DNA of 38,900 nt from Paenibacillus sp. (GCA_031181325.1 JAPSKX010000027.1:1-38900), one strand, 5' to 3'. Positions 19,623-27,880 are shown, counted from the first letter of the stretch. A program made the numbers and translations. The notes: a model not told the origin generated them from the letters alone.

Positions 19623-21074
19623 TCACTCGAAAAAGTTCTCGTCCCTGCGCAGTCGCAGCAGGGCCACTCGCTTCGTGCGGCCGGTCACCGGCGCGGCCGA
19701 CGAACGGCGAAAGCCGGGGACCCACAGCAAGGCGCCGGCCTTGTCCGTGACGACGGGCCATACGTCCCGTCGCGCCTTCGGAAGCTTCCCGTCGACGAAA
19801 ATATCTTTTACCGATTTGCTGCCGTTTAAACCGAAAGCGGCCATTCGATCTCCCGGACGGCGCGTCCTTACGACCCAAGGCCCTCTCGCGTCGTCGGCGT
19901 CGGCGTCGAACCACGCCGCGTAAGCGTCTTCGGCATCCGGAGGCGCGAAGCGTTCGATCGGAACGACGCTCCATTCGAGCGTCCCGTTCATGCTCTCGAG
20001 CGGCAAGACGCCTCCTGCGAGCGGGTCGATCGGGTATTCGTAAGGCGCCGCGTCGTCGGCCCGATAAGGCCCCCACTCCAGCATCTCGTACGACCTCCGA
20101 AACGCCGTCTCGGCGCTTGTCCGCAGCTCCAGCGTCGTGGGCGCTTCGGCGGCGATCGCCTCCCGGATCCGCTCCACTTTCGCGAAATCGATGGCGTTTT
20201 CATCCAATTTGAGACTATTTAATATTATTTTAATCATTCGCCTTTGTAAAGCGATATGCGCTTCCAGGAACGCCTTCCGCTCGGCCCGGATCGCGCCCCC
20301 CTCCCGCTTCGCCGCCGCGCGGACGCGTTGCCGCGCGAGCGTGTCGAGCAGCTCGTCTTCGTCCGCGCTCAGCTCCGCCGCGCGGCGGATCGAGTCACCC
20401 GCCCCGGGGCGAAGCTTCATTATATAAGGAAGCAAATCCAGCCGGACGCGATTGCGGAAGTACGTCCGCTTCGCGTTGCTGGAATCGAATCGGGGATGGA
20501 GTCCATGCCGTTCGCAATACGCTTCGAGCTCGGTCTTCGTAATACGAAGCAGGGGCCGAACAAGTTTCAACCCGTTTACCTCGGAGACGTAACGAATGCC
20601 CGCCAGACCGCCGGCGCCCGCGCCGCGGAGCAGCCGCATCAGCACCGTCTCCGCCTGATCGTCGGCATGGTGCCCGAGCGCCGTCGCGCCCGCGCCCCAC
20701 GCCGACGCCGCGGCGCGGAACGCCTCGAACCGAACCGCCCGAGCGGCCGCCTGCACATTGTTGCCGTGCGCGGCCAGTCTGCCTCCGACGTCGACCCGGC
20801 TCGCGTAGCAAACCGCGCCGAGCCGATCGCACAGCTCCCGGACGTACGCTTCCTCGCGATCCGATTCGTCTCCCCGCAGTGCGTGATTGACGTGGGCCGC
20901 CGCGATAGCATAGCCGTGCCGTTCGCGCAGCGCGCATAGGATACGCAGCAACGCAACGGAGTCCGGACCGCCGGAGACGCCGACGACGATTCGTTCGCCG
21001 CGCTCGAATAGCTTCCGCTCCGCGACGATCCGCTCCACTTGCCGCTCCAACTCGTCTACTCCCCTCACCGCCAT
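19623..21074 (-). CDS. tilS: tRNA(Ile)-lysidine synthase
   Basis: Modifies C34 of tRNA-Ile(CAU) to lysidine so that it reads AUA. The 483-aa protein has the N-type ATP-pyrophosphatase PP-loop SGGPDS at residues 34-39, followed by AAHVNHALRGDESDREE and ALGHHADDQAETVLMRLLRG, and a TilS C-terminal domain (RRPGDRMAAFGLNGSKSVKD, LWVPGFRRSSAAPV). I keep ATG 21072-21074, but a TTG eight codons inside has a better Shine-Dalgarno (GGGGAG, 8 nt) and could be the real start. It lies 28 nt after yabT. Confidence 0.95.
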   Translation of the reverse strand: MAVRGVDELERQVERIVAERKLFERGERIVVGVSGGPDSVALLRILCALRERHGYAIAAAHVNHALRGDESDREEAYVRELCDRLGAVCYASRVDVGGRLAAHGNNVQAAARAVRFEAFRAAASAWGAGATALGHHADDQAETVLMRLLRGAGAGGLAGIRYVSEVNGLKLVRPLLRITKTELEAYCERHGLHPRFDSSNAKRTYFRNRVRLDLLPYIMKLRPGAGDSIRRAAELSADEDELLDTLARQRVRAAAKREGGAIRAERKAFLEAHIALQRRMIKIILNSLKLDENAIDFAKVERIREAIAAEAPTTLELRTSAETAFRRSYEMLEWGPYRADDAAPYEYPIDPLAGGVLPLESMNGTLEWSVVPIERFAPPDAEDAYAAWFDADADDARGPWVVRTRRPGDRMAAFGLNGSKSVKDIFVDGKLPKARRDVWPVVTDKAGALLWVPGFRRSSAAPVTGRTKRVALLRLRRDENFFE

Positions 21075-21102
21075 CGCCCCGCTTCATCTCTTCCTTACGA
21101 AA

Positions 21103-22017
21103 TCACGTGCCGCTCCCGCTCATCCACCAGACGACGCCCGCGAACGCGGCCGAGGCGCCCGCGAACCACCATGCGGGCCACTGATCCCCGGCGGCGGGGG
21201 CGGGGCGCGGCTTCGCCGCCGCGTCCCGCCAAGCGACGAACGCCGCGCCGGCATCGCCGCATTCCCCGCGCAGCAGCCGCTTCAGCACGCTTGCCGCGCC
21301 GGCGAGCGGCGGGCTCTCGTCGACGAGAGCGACGAGCTCCTTCGCCTTATCGCTCCGGGTCGATTCCGCGATCGCCCGCACGCGGCGCCCCAGCCCCGCC
21401 GCGTCTAACATCACGACGGCGAACGCGAACAAGTCGTACGCCGCATCCGCCTTCCGGCTCCCGAGCTTCCAATAGCCCCGGTCGTACAGCTCCGTGAATT
21501 GCTTCACGGATTGTCCGAAGCGCGTCGCGCCGCCGTAATCGACGAGACGGGCCTCGCCGTGCCGCCCGACCATGACGTTGCCCGGCTTCACATCCCCGAA
21601 CGCCCAGCCGGCGGCATGCAGCGCGCCGAGCTGCCCCAACAGCCGGCCGCCGAACGCGAGCAGCGCATCCGCATCGCCGTCGAACGTCGCCTCGCTGAGA
21701 GGCGTCCCGGGTACGAACGACATCATATAGAAGGGGAACGATTCGCCTTTGCACGTCCCGTCGTCGGCAAGCAGCAGCTTGGGAGCGTCCCCGCCTACAG
21801 CCTGCAGCGCGTTAATCTCGGACTGCAGCGCAAAGACGTCGTTCCCGATTTTCAACGCGCAATGGGAAGGGCCGTCCGGGAGACGCGCCGCATAGACGCT
21901 CCCGTTGGCACCTTCCCCGAGAAACCGCTCCACCGTAATCGTTCGCCCGCTCCATCTCGACTCGACGCGGTCGCCCGCGCGCAGCCGAATTCCGCCGGCC
22001 GGCGCCTCAGACGACAT
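21103..22017 (-). CDS. yabT: Hanks-type serine/threonine kinase with C-terminal anchor (YabT-like)
   Basis: A 304-aa protein kinase with a single C-terminal membrane segment (WPAWWFAGASAAFAGVVWW). The Gly loop is LGEGANGSVY, with the ATP lysine in CALKIG; the catalytic loop is AFGDVKPGNVMV and the metal loop is VDYGGATRFG, so HRD reads FGD and DFG reads DYG. B. subtilis YabT, at the same locus, is a DNA-activated kinase made in sporulating cells that phosphorylates RecA (family knowledge). The start ATG 22015-22017 has a GTGGGGGG site and overlaps the yabS 3' end by 11 nt; an ATG six codons upstream lacks a ribosome site. Confidence 0.88.
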   Translation of the reverse strand: MSSEAPAGGIRLRAGDRVESRWSGRTITVERFLGEGANGSVYAARLPDGPSHCALKIGNDVFALQSEINALQAVGGDAPKLLLADDGTCKGESFPFYMMSFVPGTPLSEATFDGDADALLAFGGRLLGQLGALHAAGWAFGDVKPGNVMVGRHGEARLVDYGGATRFGQSVKQFTELYDRGYWKLGSRKADAAYDLFAFAVVMLDAAGLGRRVRAIAESTRSDKAKELVALVDESPPLAGAASVLKRLLRGECGDAGAAFVAWRDAAAKPRPAPAAGDQWPAWWFAGASAAFAGVVWWMSGSGT

Positions 22018-22732
22018 AATCCCCCCACACGGCATTCGCCGTTCGTCGCGTCGAAGCGCGCGGAACTTCGCCGAACATCGCGAGAGCGTCCAGAATCGCG
22101 GGACCGGTGGGCGTCGTCCCTTTTACGTTTAATTTATATAGAATCTTCTCGATCTTTGCAAGCTCAGCCGTCCATGCGACATCGGTTTCGACAGCTTTCG
22201 CGTTATTTCCAGGGAAATGTAACACGGCGAGTTCGCTTTTGCCCGCCCTCGCTTGCATGCTGAGCAGCAGATCGTAAGCCGCCTCTCGTACCGCGTCGAA
22301 CTTATGCTTCATGCTCGCGCTCGCGTCGATCAAGAGCGCGACCCGCAGCGGCGCCGTCTCCGTCCACTCGTCCACCGATCGAACGACCTCCGCCCGCTTC
22401 GCCGGCGGGAGCGACTCCAGCGACGCCGTCTCGTCCTTGAAGATCGCGCGCAGCTCCTCGTTCACGACCTGCTGGATCGTCGCCACGACCGTATGCCGCG
22501 TCATCATCTGCATCGTATACGCAAGCCTTGTCGGGGAGACGATTCTATGAATCCCGCCGCCCGCCTTGGCGATGGCCTCGATCTCCTGTTCTCCCCGCAT
22601 GCCGGCCGACTCCCGATCGACGACGCCGATCACGTTCACGACGACGCCCCGGGCGTACGCCTCGGCCGCCGCCGTAATAGGGCTGACCCCCTCATTGGAA
22701 TTTCCGTCGGTAATCACGATGATTTGCCTCAA
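22007..22732 (-). CDS. yabS: von Willebrand factor A-domain protein (YabS-like)
   Basis: A 241-aa protein with two Rossmann-like segments: an N-terminal QIIVITDGNSNEGVSP to VVVNVIGVVD stretch, and a second VWA start with an intact metal-site motif LIDASASM (DxSxS) followed by TTPTGPAI. No signal peptide or membrane segment is visible, so it is likely cytoplasmic. The start is TTG 22730-22732 with GGGGAG 9 nt upstream. It overlaps the kinase gene, as yabS and yabT neighbour each other in B. subtilis. The biochemical role is not known to me. Confidence 0.85.
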   Translation of the reverse strand: MRQIIVITDGNSNEGVSPITAAAEAYARGVVVNVIGVVDRESAGMRGEQEIEAIAKAGGGIHRIVSPTRLAYTMQMMTRHTVVATIQQVVNEELRAIFKDETASLESLPPAKRAEVVRSVDEWTETAPLRVALLIDASASMKHKFDAVREAAYDLLLSMQARAGKSELAVLHFPGNNAKAVETDVAWTAELAKIEKILYKLNVKGTTPTGPAILDALAMFGEVPRASTRRTANAVWGDYVV

Positions 22733-22886
22733 AACGAAACGCTCCCCTTCCGGCTCATTCTAGCGCTAGCAGTTGGTTCTACTAGTTCTAGCATTGCCAT
22801 CCGAGGAGCGATATAGACCTAATTTACCGATTCAAAGCGTTTAACTTGCAGATGTAACACCACGTAACGCCACGAATCGTCTCGGT

Positions 22887-22921
22887 AACGGATACCGTCC
22901 TAGCAGGACGGTAAAACCGTT
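22887..22921 (-). terminator. Hairpin downstream of spoIIE
   Basis: ACCGTCCT (22894-22901) and AGGACGGT (22905-22912) form a perfect 8-bp stem, extended by AACGG/CCGTT outside. It lies 30 nt past the spoIIE stop. On the minus strand the following bases are not U-rich, so it may be a weak terminator or an mRNA end barrier. The rest of the 22733-22950 gap contains no gene or clear promoter that I can recognise. Confidence 0.45.
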
Positions 22922-22950
22922 TATCCTTGCTAGAAACAGCCTCCCTCCGT

Positions 22951-25443
22951 TTAGCTGACCGTTCTCGGCCGTTCGATCGTCGCCTGACCGCGCCAGCGGA
23001 ACGTCGCCCACTCCGGCGCGAACTTGTCGATCTTCGCCACGATCACCGTCATGTCGTCGACGACCTCGCCGTCATGGTGTCGAATGACCGTATCGAGTAG
23101 CTTGTCCGCGATGTCCTGCGGCGTATCCGACTTCATCTCCGACAAGATGCGCTTCATCCACAGCTCCTTATTCGCCGCGTGCCCCGGCGCGTCGTAGACG
23201 CCGTCCGTCATCATGACGAGCAAGTCGCCCGGCAGCAGCTGGTGCACCACGAGATCGACTTCGATATCCTTGAGGATGCCGATCGGCAGGTTGCTCGCCG
23301 TAATCGGCAGCACCTCGTCTCCCCGCTTGATGAAGCTCGGCGTCGAGCCGATCTTCATGAACGTCGTCTTCGCGCTATATAAATCGATGATGGCCAAATC
23401 CACCGTCGCATAGATTTCTTCGGAAGAACGCAGCATGAGCACCGAATTGACCGACTTGATGGCGAGCTGCTCGTCCATCCCCGATTGCAGCAGCTGCTGC
23501 AGGATCGACAGCGCCGCGCTGCTCTCCACGCGAGCCCGCTCGCCGTTGCCCATGCCGTCGCTGATCGCGAGCGCAAACTTGCCGTTGCCGAGCTCCACCG
23601 TCGAGAAGCTGTCGCCCGACAGCCACTCGCCGCCCTTCGCCGCGCAGGCGATGCCCGTCTCCACCTCGTACTCCTTGGCCGAGGAGAAGCGCACCGTCGC
23701 GAGCCCTTCGCTCGGTTCGTCCCAGCGCTCCTGCTTGACGGCGATCGTCTCGCCGAGCACGTCGGAGAGGAGCGGCGCGATCATTTTCCGACATTCGTCG
23801 AATCCGCGCTTGAAGCCATGCACCACTTCGATTTCTACGTTGCCCTCGTCGATCGAAATAATATCGAGCCGCTGCACGTGCAGCCCCATCTCCTCGAGCA
23901 CCTGCGTAATTTGCTCCTCTTGGAGAAATAAGCCTTGTCCTTCGCGACGGATTTCTTTCACCAGGTCGTCCATGACCTGCGATACGCCGAACAGCTGCTC
24001 CGACACGAGCTTGCGGCTCTCTTGGATTTGCTTCGTCCAATGCCGGTCGTAGCGGTATTTCTCGTATTGCTTCTGCAAGATCGTCAGCACGCGTTCCGTC
24101 TTATGACACGTCTGCCGCCATTCCGGCCGAATGTGGTCCTTGTCGAATTCGGCGTTCGTCTCGACCTCCGTCATCATGTCCGTCATATATTTATACGTCT
24201 TGTAGAAGCCGCCTTCCCAGCACGAGTTGCGCTTGAAGCAGGTGGCGCACGCCTCGCTCGTCACCGCGTTCACGAAGTGCCCCATTTCCGCTTCGTGCTG
24301 GAGCAGCTGGTTTTGCTCCGTTAGCTGACCGAAGCTCTTCGACAACTGCTTGAATACGTCGGAAAATTGATTGACGCGATTCGCCGTAATGTCGCGGACG
24401 CGCCGCACGTAATCCTGCTGCGACTTCGCATGCTCCTGCGTGCCGGGCACGTACTTCGCGATCGTGCGAATCATGCCCTTCGGCGTGAGCAGGAACAGCG
24501 CCACCGCGGCGACCGACTCGTACGTCGACTGAAGCACATGCGCCGCATCGCCGGAGTAGATCGAGAGAATCGCCGTGCCGAGCAGCATCCCGAATCCGAC
24601 CGCCATCTTGCCGCCGTCCTTCAGCAAGCCGGCGAGCAGTCCCGCGAACGCCAGCAGGCTGATTTGCTGCAGCGCCGAGAAATGGGCGAGACTGAGAATG
24701 AGTCCGGTGATGACCCCGACCGAGGCGCCGATCGGCGCGCCGCCGACGAACGCGAGAATCAGAATCAAATATCTGGAGAGCGCGTGCTCGAGCGACACGG
24801 AGCCGAATTCCCACTGCACCGTCCCGGTCAGTACCGACGCTAGCAAGATCATGAGGCAGATGATTTCCTCGTGCCGCAATTGATAGTTTTTCCTAGTGAG
24901 CGTAAGCACCGGCAACGCTTGTAGGAAGATGAGCGTCAGCACCGTGCTTAGGCCCGCTTCGACCGACGTCATCATGACCGCGTACCAGGTCAAGTTCGTC
25001 GCGACGATGTCGGCGAACAAGCCGACGGTGAAGGTGGAGAGGAAGACGAGCGCCGGCGCGTGCGACACCTCCGTCTTCTCGTACCGCGCCATGCCTTTCT
25101 GCAGCAGCGCGAACACGACGATCTGCGCCGCGATCGAGCCGACCTGCATGTGCGGCGACAGCAAGCTGCCCGCGATAAGAGCCAGCGCCGAACCCTGCAT
25201 CAGCCCGCGCCGCAAGTACGAGATGGCCGCGAAGAACGCGATCGCGAACGGCGCCAGCTCGCCGAGAATGTTCGCGCGGCCGAGCAGGAACGCGACGAGC
25301 ATCAGCACGATCGCCCACCGCTTGCCTACCGCCGCTTGCACGACGCGATTGTGCAGCAATCGTTGCATCGCCGCATCCTTCCACCTGCCCGTCGCGCCTC
25401 CGATATCCCACCCCAGCCGCTGCATCACGTTCCGCTTTTCCAT
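22951..25443 (-). CDS. spoIIE: Stage II sporulation protein E (SpoIIE phosphatase)
   Basis: Membrane PP2C-type phosphatase that dephosphorylates SpoIIAA to activate sigma-F in the forespore, and acts with FtsZ in asymmetric division. The 830-aa protein has about ten N-terminal membrane segments (residues about 40-320), a central coiled region, and a C-terminal phosphatase domain with the metal aspartates in AISDGMGNGERA (about 625) and MTDGVYDAPG (about 760). The start ATG at 25441-25443 has only a modest GGGGTGG site; a second ATG six codons on is possible. A Spo0A-type promoter lies just upstream. Confidence 0.97.
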   Translation of the reverse strand: MEKRNVMQRLGWDIGGATGRWKDAAMQRLLHNRVVQAAVGKRWAIVLMLVAFLLGRANILGELAPFAIAFFAAISYLRRGLMQGSALALIAGSLLSPHMQVGSIAAQIVVFALLQKGMARYEKTEVSHAPALVFLSTFTVGLFADIVATNLTWYAVMMTSVEAGLSTVLTLIFLQALPVLTLTRKNYQLRHEEIICLMILLASVLTGTVQWEFGSVSLEHALSRYLILILAFVGGAPIGASVGVITGLILSLAHFSALQQISLLAFAGLLAGLLKDGGKMAVGFGMLLGTAILSIYSGDAAHVLQSTYESVAAVALFLLTPKGMIRTIAKYVPGTQEHAKSQQDYVRRVRDITANRVNQFSDVFKQLSKSFGQLTEQNQLLQHEAEMGHFVNAVTSEACATCFKRNSCWEGGFYKTYKYMTDMMTEVETNAEFDKDHIRPEWRQTCHKTERVLTILQKQYEKYRYDRHWTKQIQESRKLVSEQLFGVSQVMDDLVKEIRREGQGLFLQEEQITQVLEEMGLHVQRLDIISIDEGNVEIEVVHGFKRGFDECRKMIAPLLSDVLGETIAVKQERWDEPSEGLATVRFSSAKEYEVETGIACAAKGGEWLSGDSFSTVELGNGKFALAISDGMGNGERARVESSAALSILQQLLQSGMDEQLAIKSVNSVLMLRSSEEIYATVDLAIIDLYSAKTTFMKIGSTPSFIKRGDEVLPITASNLPIGILKDIEVDLVVHQLLPGDLLVMMTDGVYDAPGHAANKELWMKRILSEMKSDTPQDIADKLLDTVIRHHDGEVVDDMTVIVAKIDKFAPEWATFRWRGQATIERPRTVS

Positions 25444-25484
25444 GTTCCGATTGCCACCCCTAATCCGTAGTGTTGAGTGGAATC

Positions 25485-25519
25485 ATCATATCAGCAAATC
25501 TAGCAAAAAGTTTGTCGCA
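25485..25519 (-). promoter_or_regulatory. Spo0A-dependent sigma-A promoter of spoIIE
   Basis: The minus strand has -10 TATGAT (25485-25490) and, 22 bp away, a -35-like GCGACA (25513-25518) that lies inside a 0A-like box (TTTGTCGCA on the plus strand, 25511-25519). A second 0A-like box is TGTCGGA on the minus strand (25545-25551). Abnormally wide spacing with a 0A box on the -35 is the hallmark of spoIIG/spoIIE-type promoters. Confidence 0.5.
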
Positions 25520-25749
25520 ATGCGTTGGTAGGCTCGATATTTTTTCCGACACCGTCGGCGTTCGGCGGCGTCCCTTGCGGCGAAGGCGAAAGCGGTCGTT
25601 CGCGCCGGCCGCGTCGACGCGCGTCGGGGCGATTCGCCCCCAACCGCGCCGTCATTCGATGTCGAATGCCTTGGCATGCCGTCACAACGAAGCGCGGACG
25701 CGATTCGGCTCGGAAAGTTTTAGGTATATTTTTTCGGGAAAAGGGTCAG

Positions 25750-25821
25750 GAGTTCGAGCATAAGCATCCTGCGTACGTGTACGGCGCGGGTCTTACGCTT
25801 CTTTCGTTCCGTTGTCGTTGT
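25750..25821. repeat. Dispersed inverted-repeat element, copy C (diverged)
   Basis: Shares GAGTTCGAGC at its left end with copy A, and has arms GCATAAG (25758-25764) and CTTACGC (25792-25798) at the same spacing as copy A's GCGTATG arms. The arm sequence differs from copy A, but pairing is kept (one G-U pair on the minus strand). Confidence 0.55.
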
Positions 25822-25916
25822 GTTCTTCGATTGAATATAGGCGGAGGAAGAAGGGGGAACTGGGGAAAAAAGCGCAGATCCGAGGCTTTTTCGGCGGCAA
25901 ACGAAGCGGGACGCAC

Positions 25917-25951
25917 AAAAAAGCCCGCAAGGCTCAGTGGCCTTGCGGGCT
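25917..25951 (-). terminator. yabR intrinsic terminator
   Basis: On the minus strand, AGCCCGCAAGG (25941-25951) pairs perfectly with CCTTGCGGGCT (25922-25932) around an 8-nt loop, followed by a run of T (25917-25922). Confidence 0.92.
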
Positions 25952-25988
25952 CCTTCCGGGAGGCGTCGGTTCCGCGCCGGCGACGAAG

Positions 25989-26510
25989 CTATACGCGCTT
26001 CGCGCCGCGTCCGCCGCGTTTCCCTTCCGTATTTTTCTTCAGGGAGGACATCCGCTCTTCGCTGTCCTTCAAGAAACGGGACATCTTGTCTTCGAAACTC
26101 GCCGGTCTGCCGCCGCCGAAGCCGCCGCCTTGCCGACGATCGCCGCCCCGGCCGCCGCCGAAGCCGCCGCGGCCGCCGAACCCGCCGCCTTCGCGGGGAG
26201 GACGGCCGCCGGCGAAGCCGCCTTCGCGCGGACCGTCGCGGCCGAAGCTCGGACGCGGCGCTTCCGGCGGACGATCGACCGCCTTCTTAATCGAAAGCCC
26301 GATCTTCCCGTCCTTGTCCACATTGATGACCTTTACCGTTACCACGTCTTCCAGCTTAAGGTGATCCTTGACGTCTTTGACGTAGCTGTCGGCGATCTCC
26401 GAGATGTGTACGAGACCGGTAACGCCGCCGGGCAATTCGACGAAAGCGCCGAAGTGGGTAATTCCCGTAACCTTGCCTTCTAGCTTCGCGCCAACTTCAA
26501 TGGTTGACAT
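25989..26510 (-). CDS. yabR: S1-domain RNA-binding protein with Gly/Arg-rich tail (YabR-like)
   Basis: Residues about 3-75 are one S1 domain (VGAKLEGKVTGITHFGAFVE, GLVHISEIA, KIGLSIKKA), as in polynucleotide phosphorylase and general stress protein 13. Residues about 88-135 are a low-complexity Gly/Arg segment with several RGG/GGR units (for example GFGGRGGFGGGRGG), then a short charged helix (SFEDKMSRFLKDSEERMSSL). B. subtilis YabR is about 128 aa, so the Gly/Arg segment makes this 173-aa form longer. It probably binds RNA or ribosomes; targets are unknown. It has its own sigma-A promoter and terminator. Confidence 0.88.
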   Translation of the reverse strand: MSTIEVGAKLEGKVTGITHFGAFVELPGGVTGLVHISEIADSYVKDVKDHLKLEDVVTVKVINVDKDGKIGLSIKKAVDRPPEAPRPSFGRDGPREGGFAGGRPPREGGGFGGRGGFGGGRGGDRRQGGGFGGGRPASFEDKMSRFLKDSEERMSSLKKNTEGKRGGRGAKRV

Positions 26511-26558
26511 AAACGAACCTGTTCCTCCCTTGGTGAGTACATGAATGGAATTAGCTGC

Positions 26559-26587
26559 ATTATACAGAATACGCAGGATTTCGGCAA
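26559..26587 (-). promoter_or_regulatory. Sigma-A promoter of yabR
   Basis: The minus strand has -35 TTGCCG (26582-26587), a 17-bp spacer and a perfect -10 TATAAT (26559-26564), just after the divIC stop. Transcription should start near 26552, about 40 nt before yabR. Confidence 0.82.
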
Positions 26588-26591
26588 TCGG

Positions 26592-26909
26592 TCACTCTTC
26601 CGACGGGGTGCCGAACACCTTGTCGCCGGGCCGCGTCATTCCGTAATCCTTCCGTACCTTCTGTTCAATATATTCAGGATCTTCAAGACGCGTGACTTCC
26701 GATCGGTATGCGTCATGCTCCGCCTGCGCTTCCTCCAGACGATCCAGCAGCACGCCCAATTCCGTCTTCTTCTCCTTCATGGCCCCGGATTGGTCCCAAA
26801 ATGCGAAAATCGCCCATAGCGTAACGCCCCCGAGAATCGCGCGATACAGCCGCCGCCTCCTGAGCTCGCCCTTCGTCTTCGCCGTTTGCTTCGCCGCTCC
26901 CTTTGCCAT
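26592..26909 (-). CDS. divIC: Cell-division protein DivIC (FtsB family)
   Basis: Small bitopic divisome protein that works with FtsL and DivIB at the septum. The 105-aa protein has a basic cytoplasmic N terminus (residues 1-22), one membrane segment (about 23-41, AILGGVTLWAIFAFW) and an extracellular coiled coil (about 43-76), ending with the conserved EYIEQKVRKDYGMTRPGD. The start is ATG with GGGGGAA upstream, 15 nt after yabQ. Length and locus match B. subtilis divIC. Confidence 0.93.
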   Translation of the reverse strand: MAKGAAKQTAKTKGELRRRRLYRAILGGVTLWAIFAFWDQSGAMKEKKTELGVLLDRLEEAQAEHDAYRSEVTRLEDPEYIEQKVRKDYGMTRPGDKVFGTPSEE

Positions 26910-26924
26910 GGTTCCGGATTCCCC

Positions 26925-27527
26925 CTACTTGCGCTTTCTCCCAATCGCGATCATCCTTTGCCACGCATTCGCCGCGAATCGCGCGCTCGGCCGGAGCCAA
27001 GCGTCCCCCCGCACGAGCTTGTACAATCGCAGCCCGAGCGGCCGAAGCAGCCATAACGCGATTTTCCACAAAGGATAGAGCAATTGTATCACAAGTTTTC
27101 CGAGGAAAATAGACAACGCCGCCAAAAATCCCAAAATTACAATGACGAGCCGGTACAGCGCGATCAGCGGCCGCACGATCAGGAGCTCCCCCAACCGAAT
27201 CAGAAGCCGGATCGACGCCTTCACCCGACCGACCGACCATCGGATCGCCCCCACGGCGAACCCGCTCAGCAAGGCGAAATAAAACGAGACGCCGATCATC
27301 AGCGCCAAGAACACATAAATGCGAACCTCGCCCCCGTTGCTGAGGAACAAGACGCGAAAGACCGCGACCGTCCCGACGGCCCAGTACAAGATGTCCAGCG
27401 GCGGGATGATCCAGCGCGGGAACCGGAGCTCCCCCGACAACACTCGGTAGCCGTCGAACAGCAGTCCGAGCGCCGCCCCGCTGAGCATCATGGCGGCCAT
27501 CGTCAGGAATTGTACGCTCAGCGTCAC
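26925..27527 (-). CDS. yabQ: Spore cortex biosynthesis protein YabQ
   Basis: Polytopic membrane protein needed for spore cortex formation in B. subtilis, where it is made in the mother cell and surrounds the forespore (family knowledge). The 200-aa sequence has about five hydrophobic segments, including FLTMAAMMLSGAALGLLFDG at the N terminus, then YVFLALMIGVSFYFALLSGF and LYRLVIVILGFLAALSIFLG. The start is GTG 27525-27527, which overlaps the yabP stop (GTGA), so the two genes are coupled. The C terminus is basic (RMIAIGRKRK). Confidence 0.9.
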   Translation of the reverse strand: MTLSVQFLTMAAMMLSGAALGLLFDGYRVLSGELRFPRWIIPPLDILYWAVGTVAVFRVLFLSNGGEVRIYVFLALMIGVSFYFALLSGFAVGAIRWSVGRVKASIRLLIRLGELLIVRPLIALYRLVIVILGFLAALSIFLGKLVIQLLYPLWKIALWLLRPLGLRLYKLVRGDAWLRPSARFAANAWQRMIAIGRKRK

Positions 27528-27805
27528 TTGAACAGCTTACCGAGAAAGCCCTTGGACTTGTCCGGGCCCGCCCCGTCCAAATACGCGAACGCATTGACCG
27601 TTCCTTCGATCGTGACCAGACCTTGCTCGAGGTTCAAGTTCTTGATATGTAAATTTTGACCCTTCACGTTAAGGAACCCGAGTTCGGTTTCGAGCAGAAA
27701 CTCTTCGCTGTCGAAGCTGTCCACGTTCAGGACGCCCGTCACTTCCAGCAAGCGGCGGTTCAGCAAGCGAACCTCTTGCCGTTTGGTCTTCCCATGATCC
27801 ACCAT
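27524..27805 (-). CDS. yabP: Sporulation protein YabP
   Basis: Small YabP/YqfC-family protein (93 aa) with the conserved core LNRRLLEVTGVLNVDSFDSE and LNVKGQNLHIKNLNLEQG, needed for sporulation in B. subtilis together with YabQ. GGGAGGGG precedes the ATG. It heads yabP-yabQ-divIC after a terminator that closes the hbs-rqcP unit. Sigma-E control is expected from B. subtilis; upstream I see only a weak CATATGG box at about 27833-27841, so I do not annotate a promoter. Confidence 0.92.
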   Translation of the reverse strand: MVDHGKTKRQEVRLLNRRLLEVTGVLNVDSFDSEEFLLETELGFLNVKGQNLHIKNLNLEQGLVTIEGTVNAFAYLDGAGPDKSKGFLGKLFK

Positions 27806-27880
27806 GGCATGTACCCCTCCCTTATATCTCTACCATATGGGCGGGGGACGGGTTTTAGAACCGAAGCCGCGCAACGGAAA

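Larger units (their letters stand above)
25444..25988. other. yabR-spoIIE intergenic region
   Basis: A 545-nt gap with no convincing gene. It contains the spoIIE promoter, a GGGGC/GCCCC hairpin at 25626-25640, a perfect palindrome CATTCGA-TG-TCGAATG (25653-25668) that includes a consensus 0A core TGTCGAA, copy C of the dispersed repeat, and the yabR terminator. B. subtilis has tRNA genes here; I see none. Confidence 0.65.
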
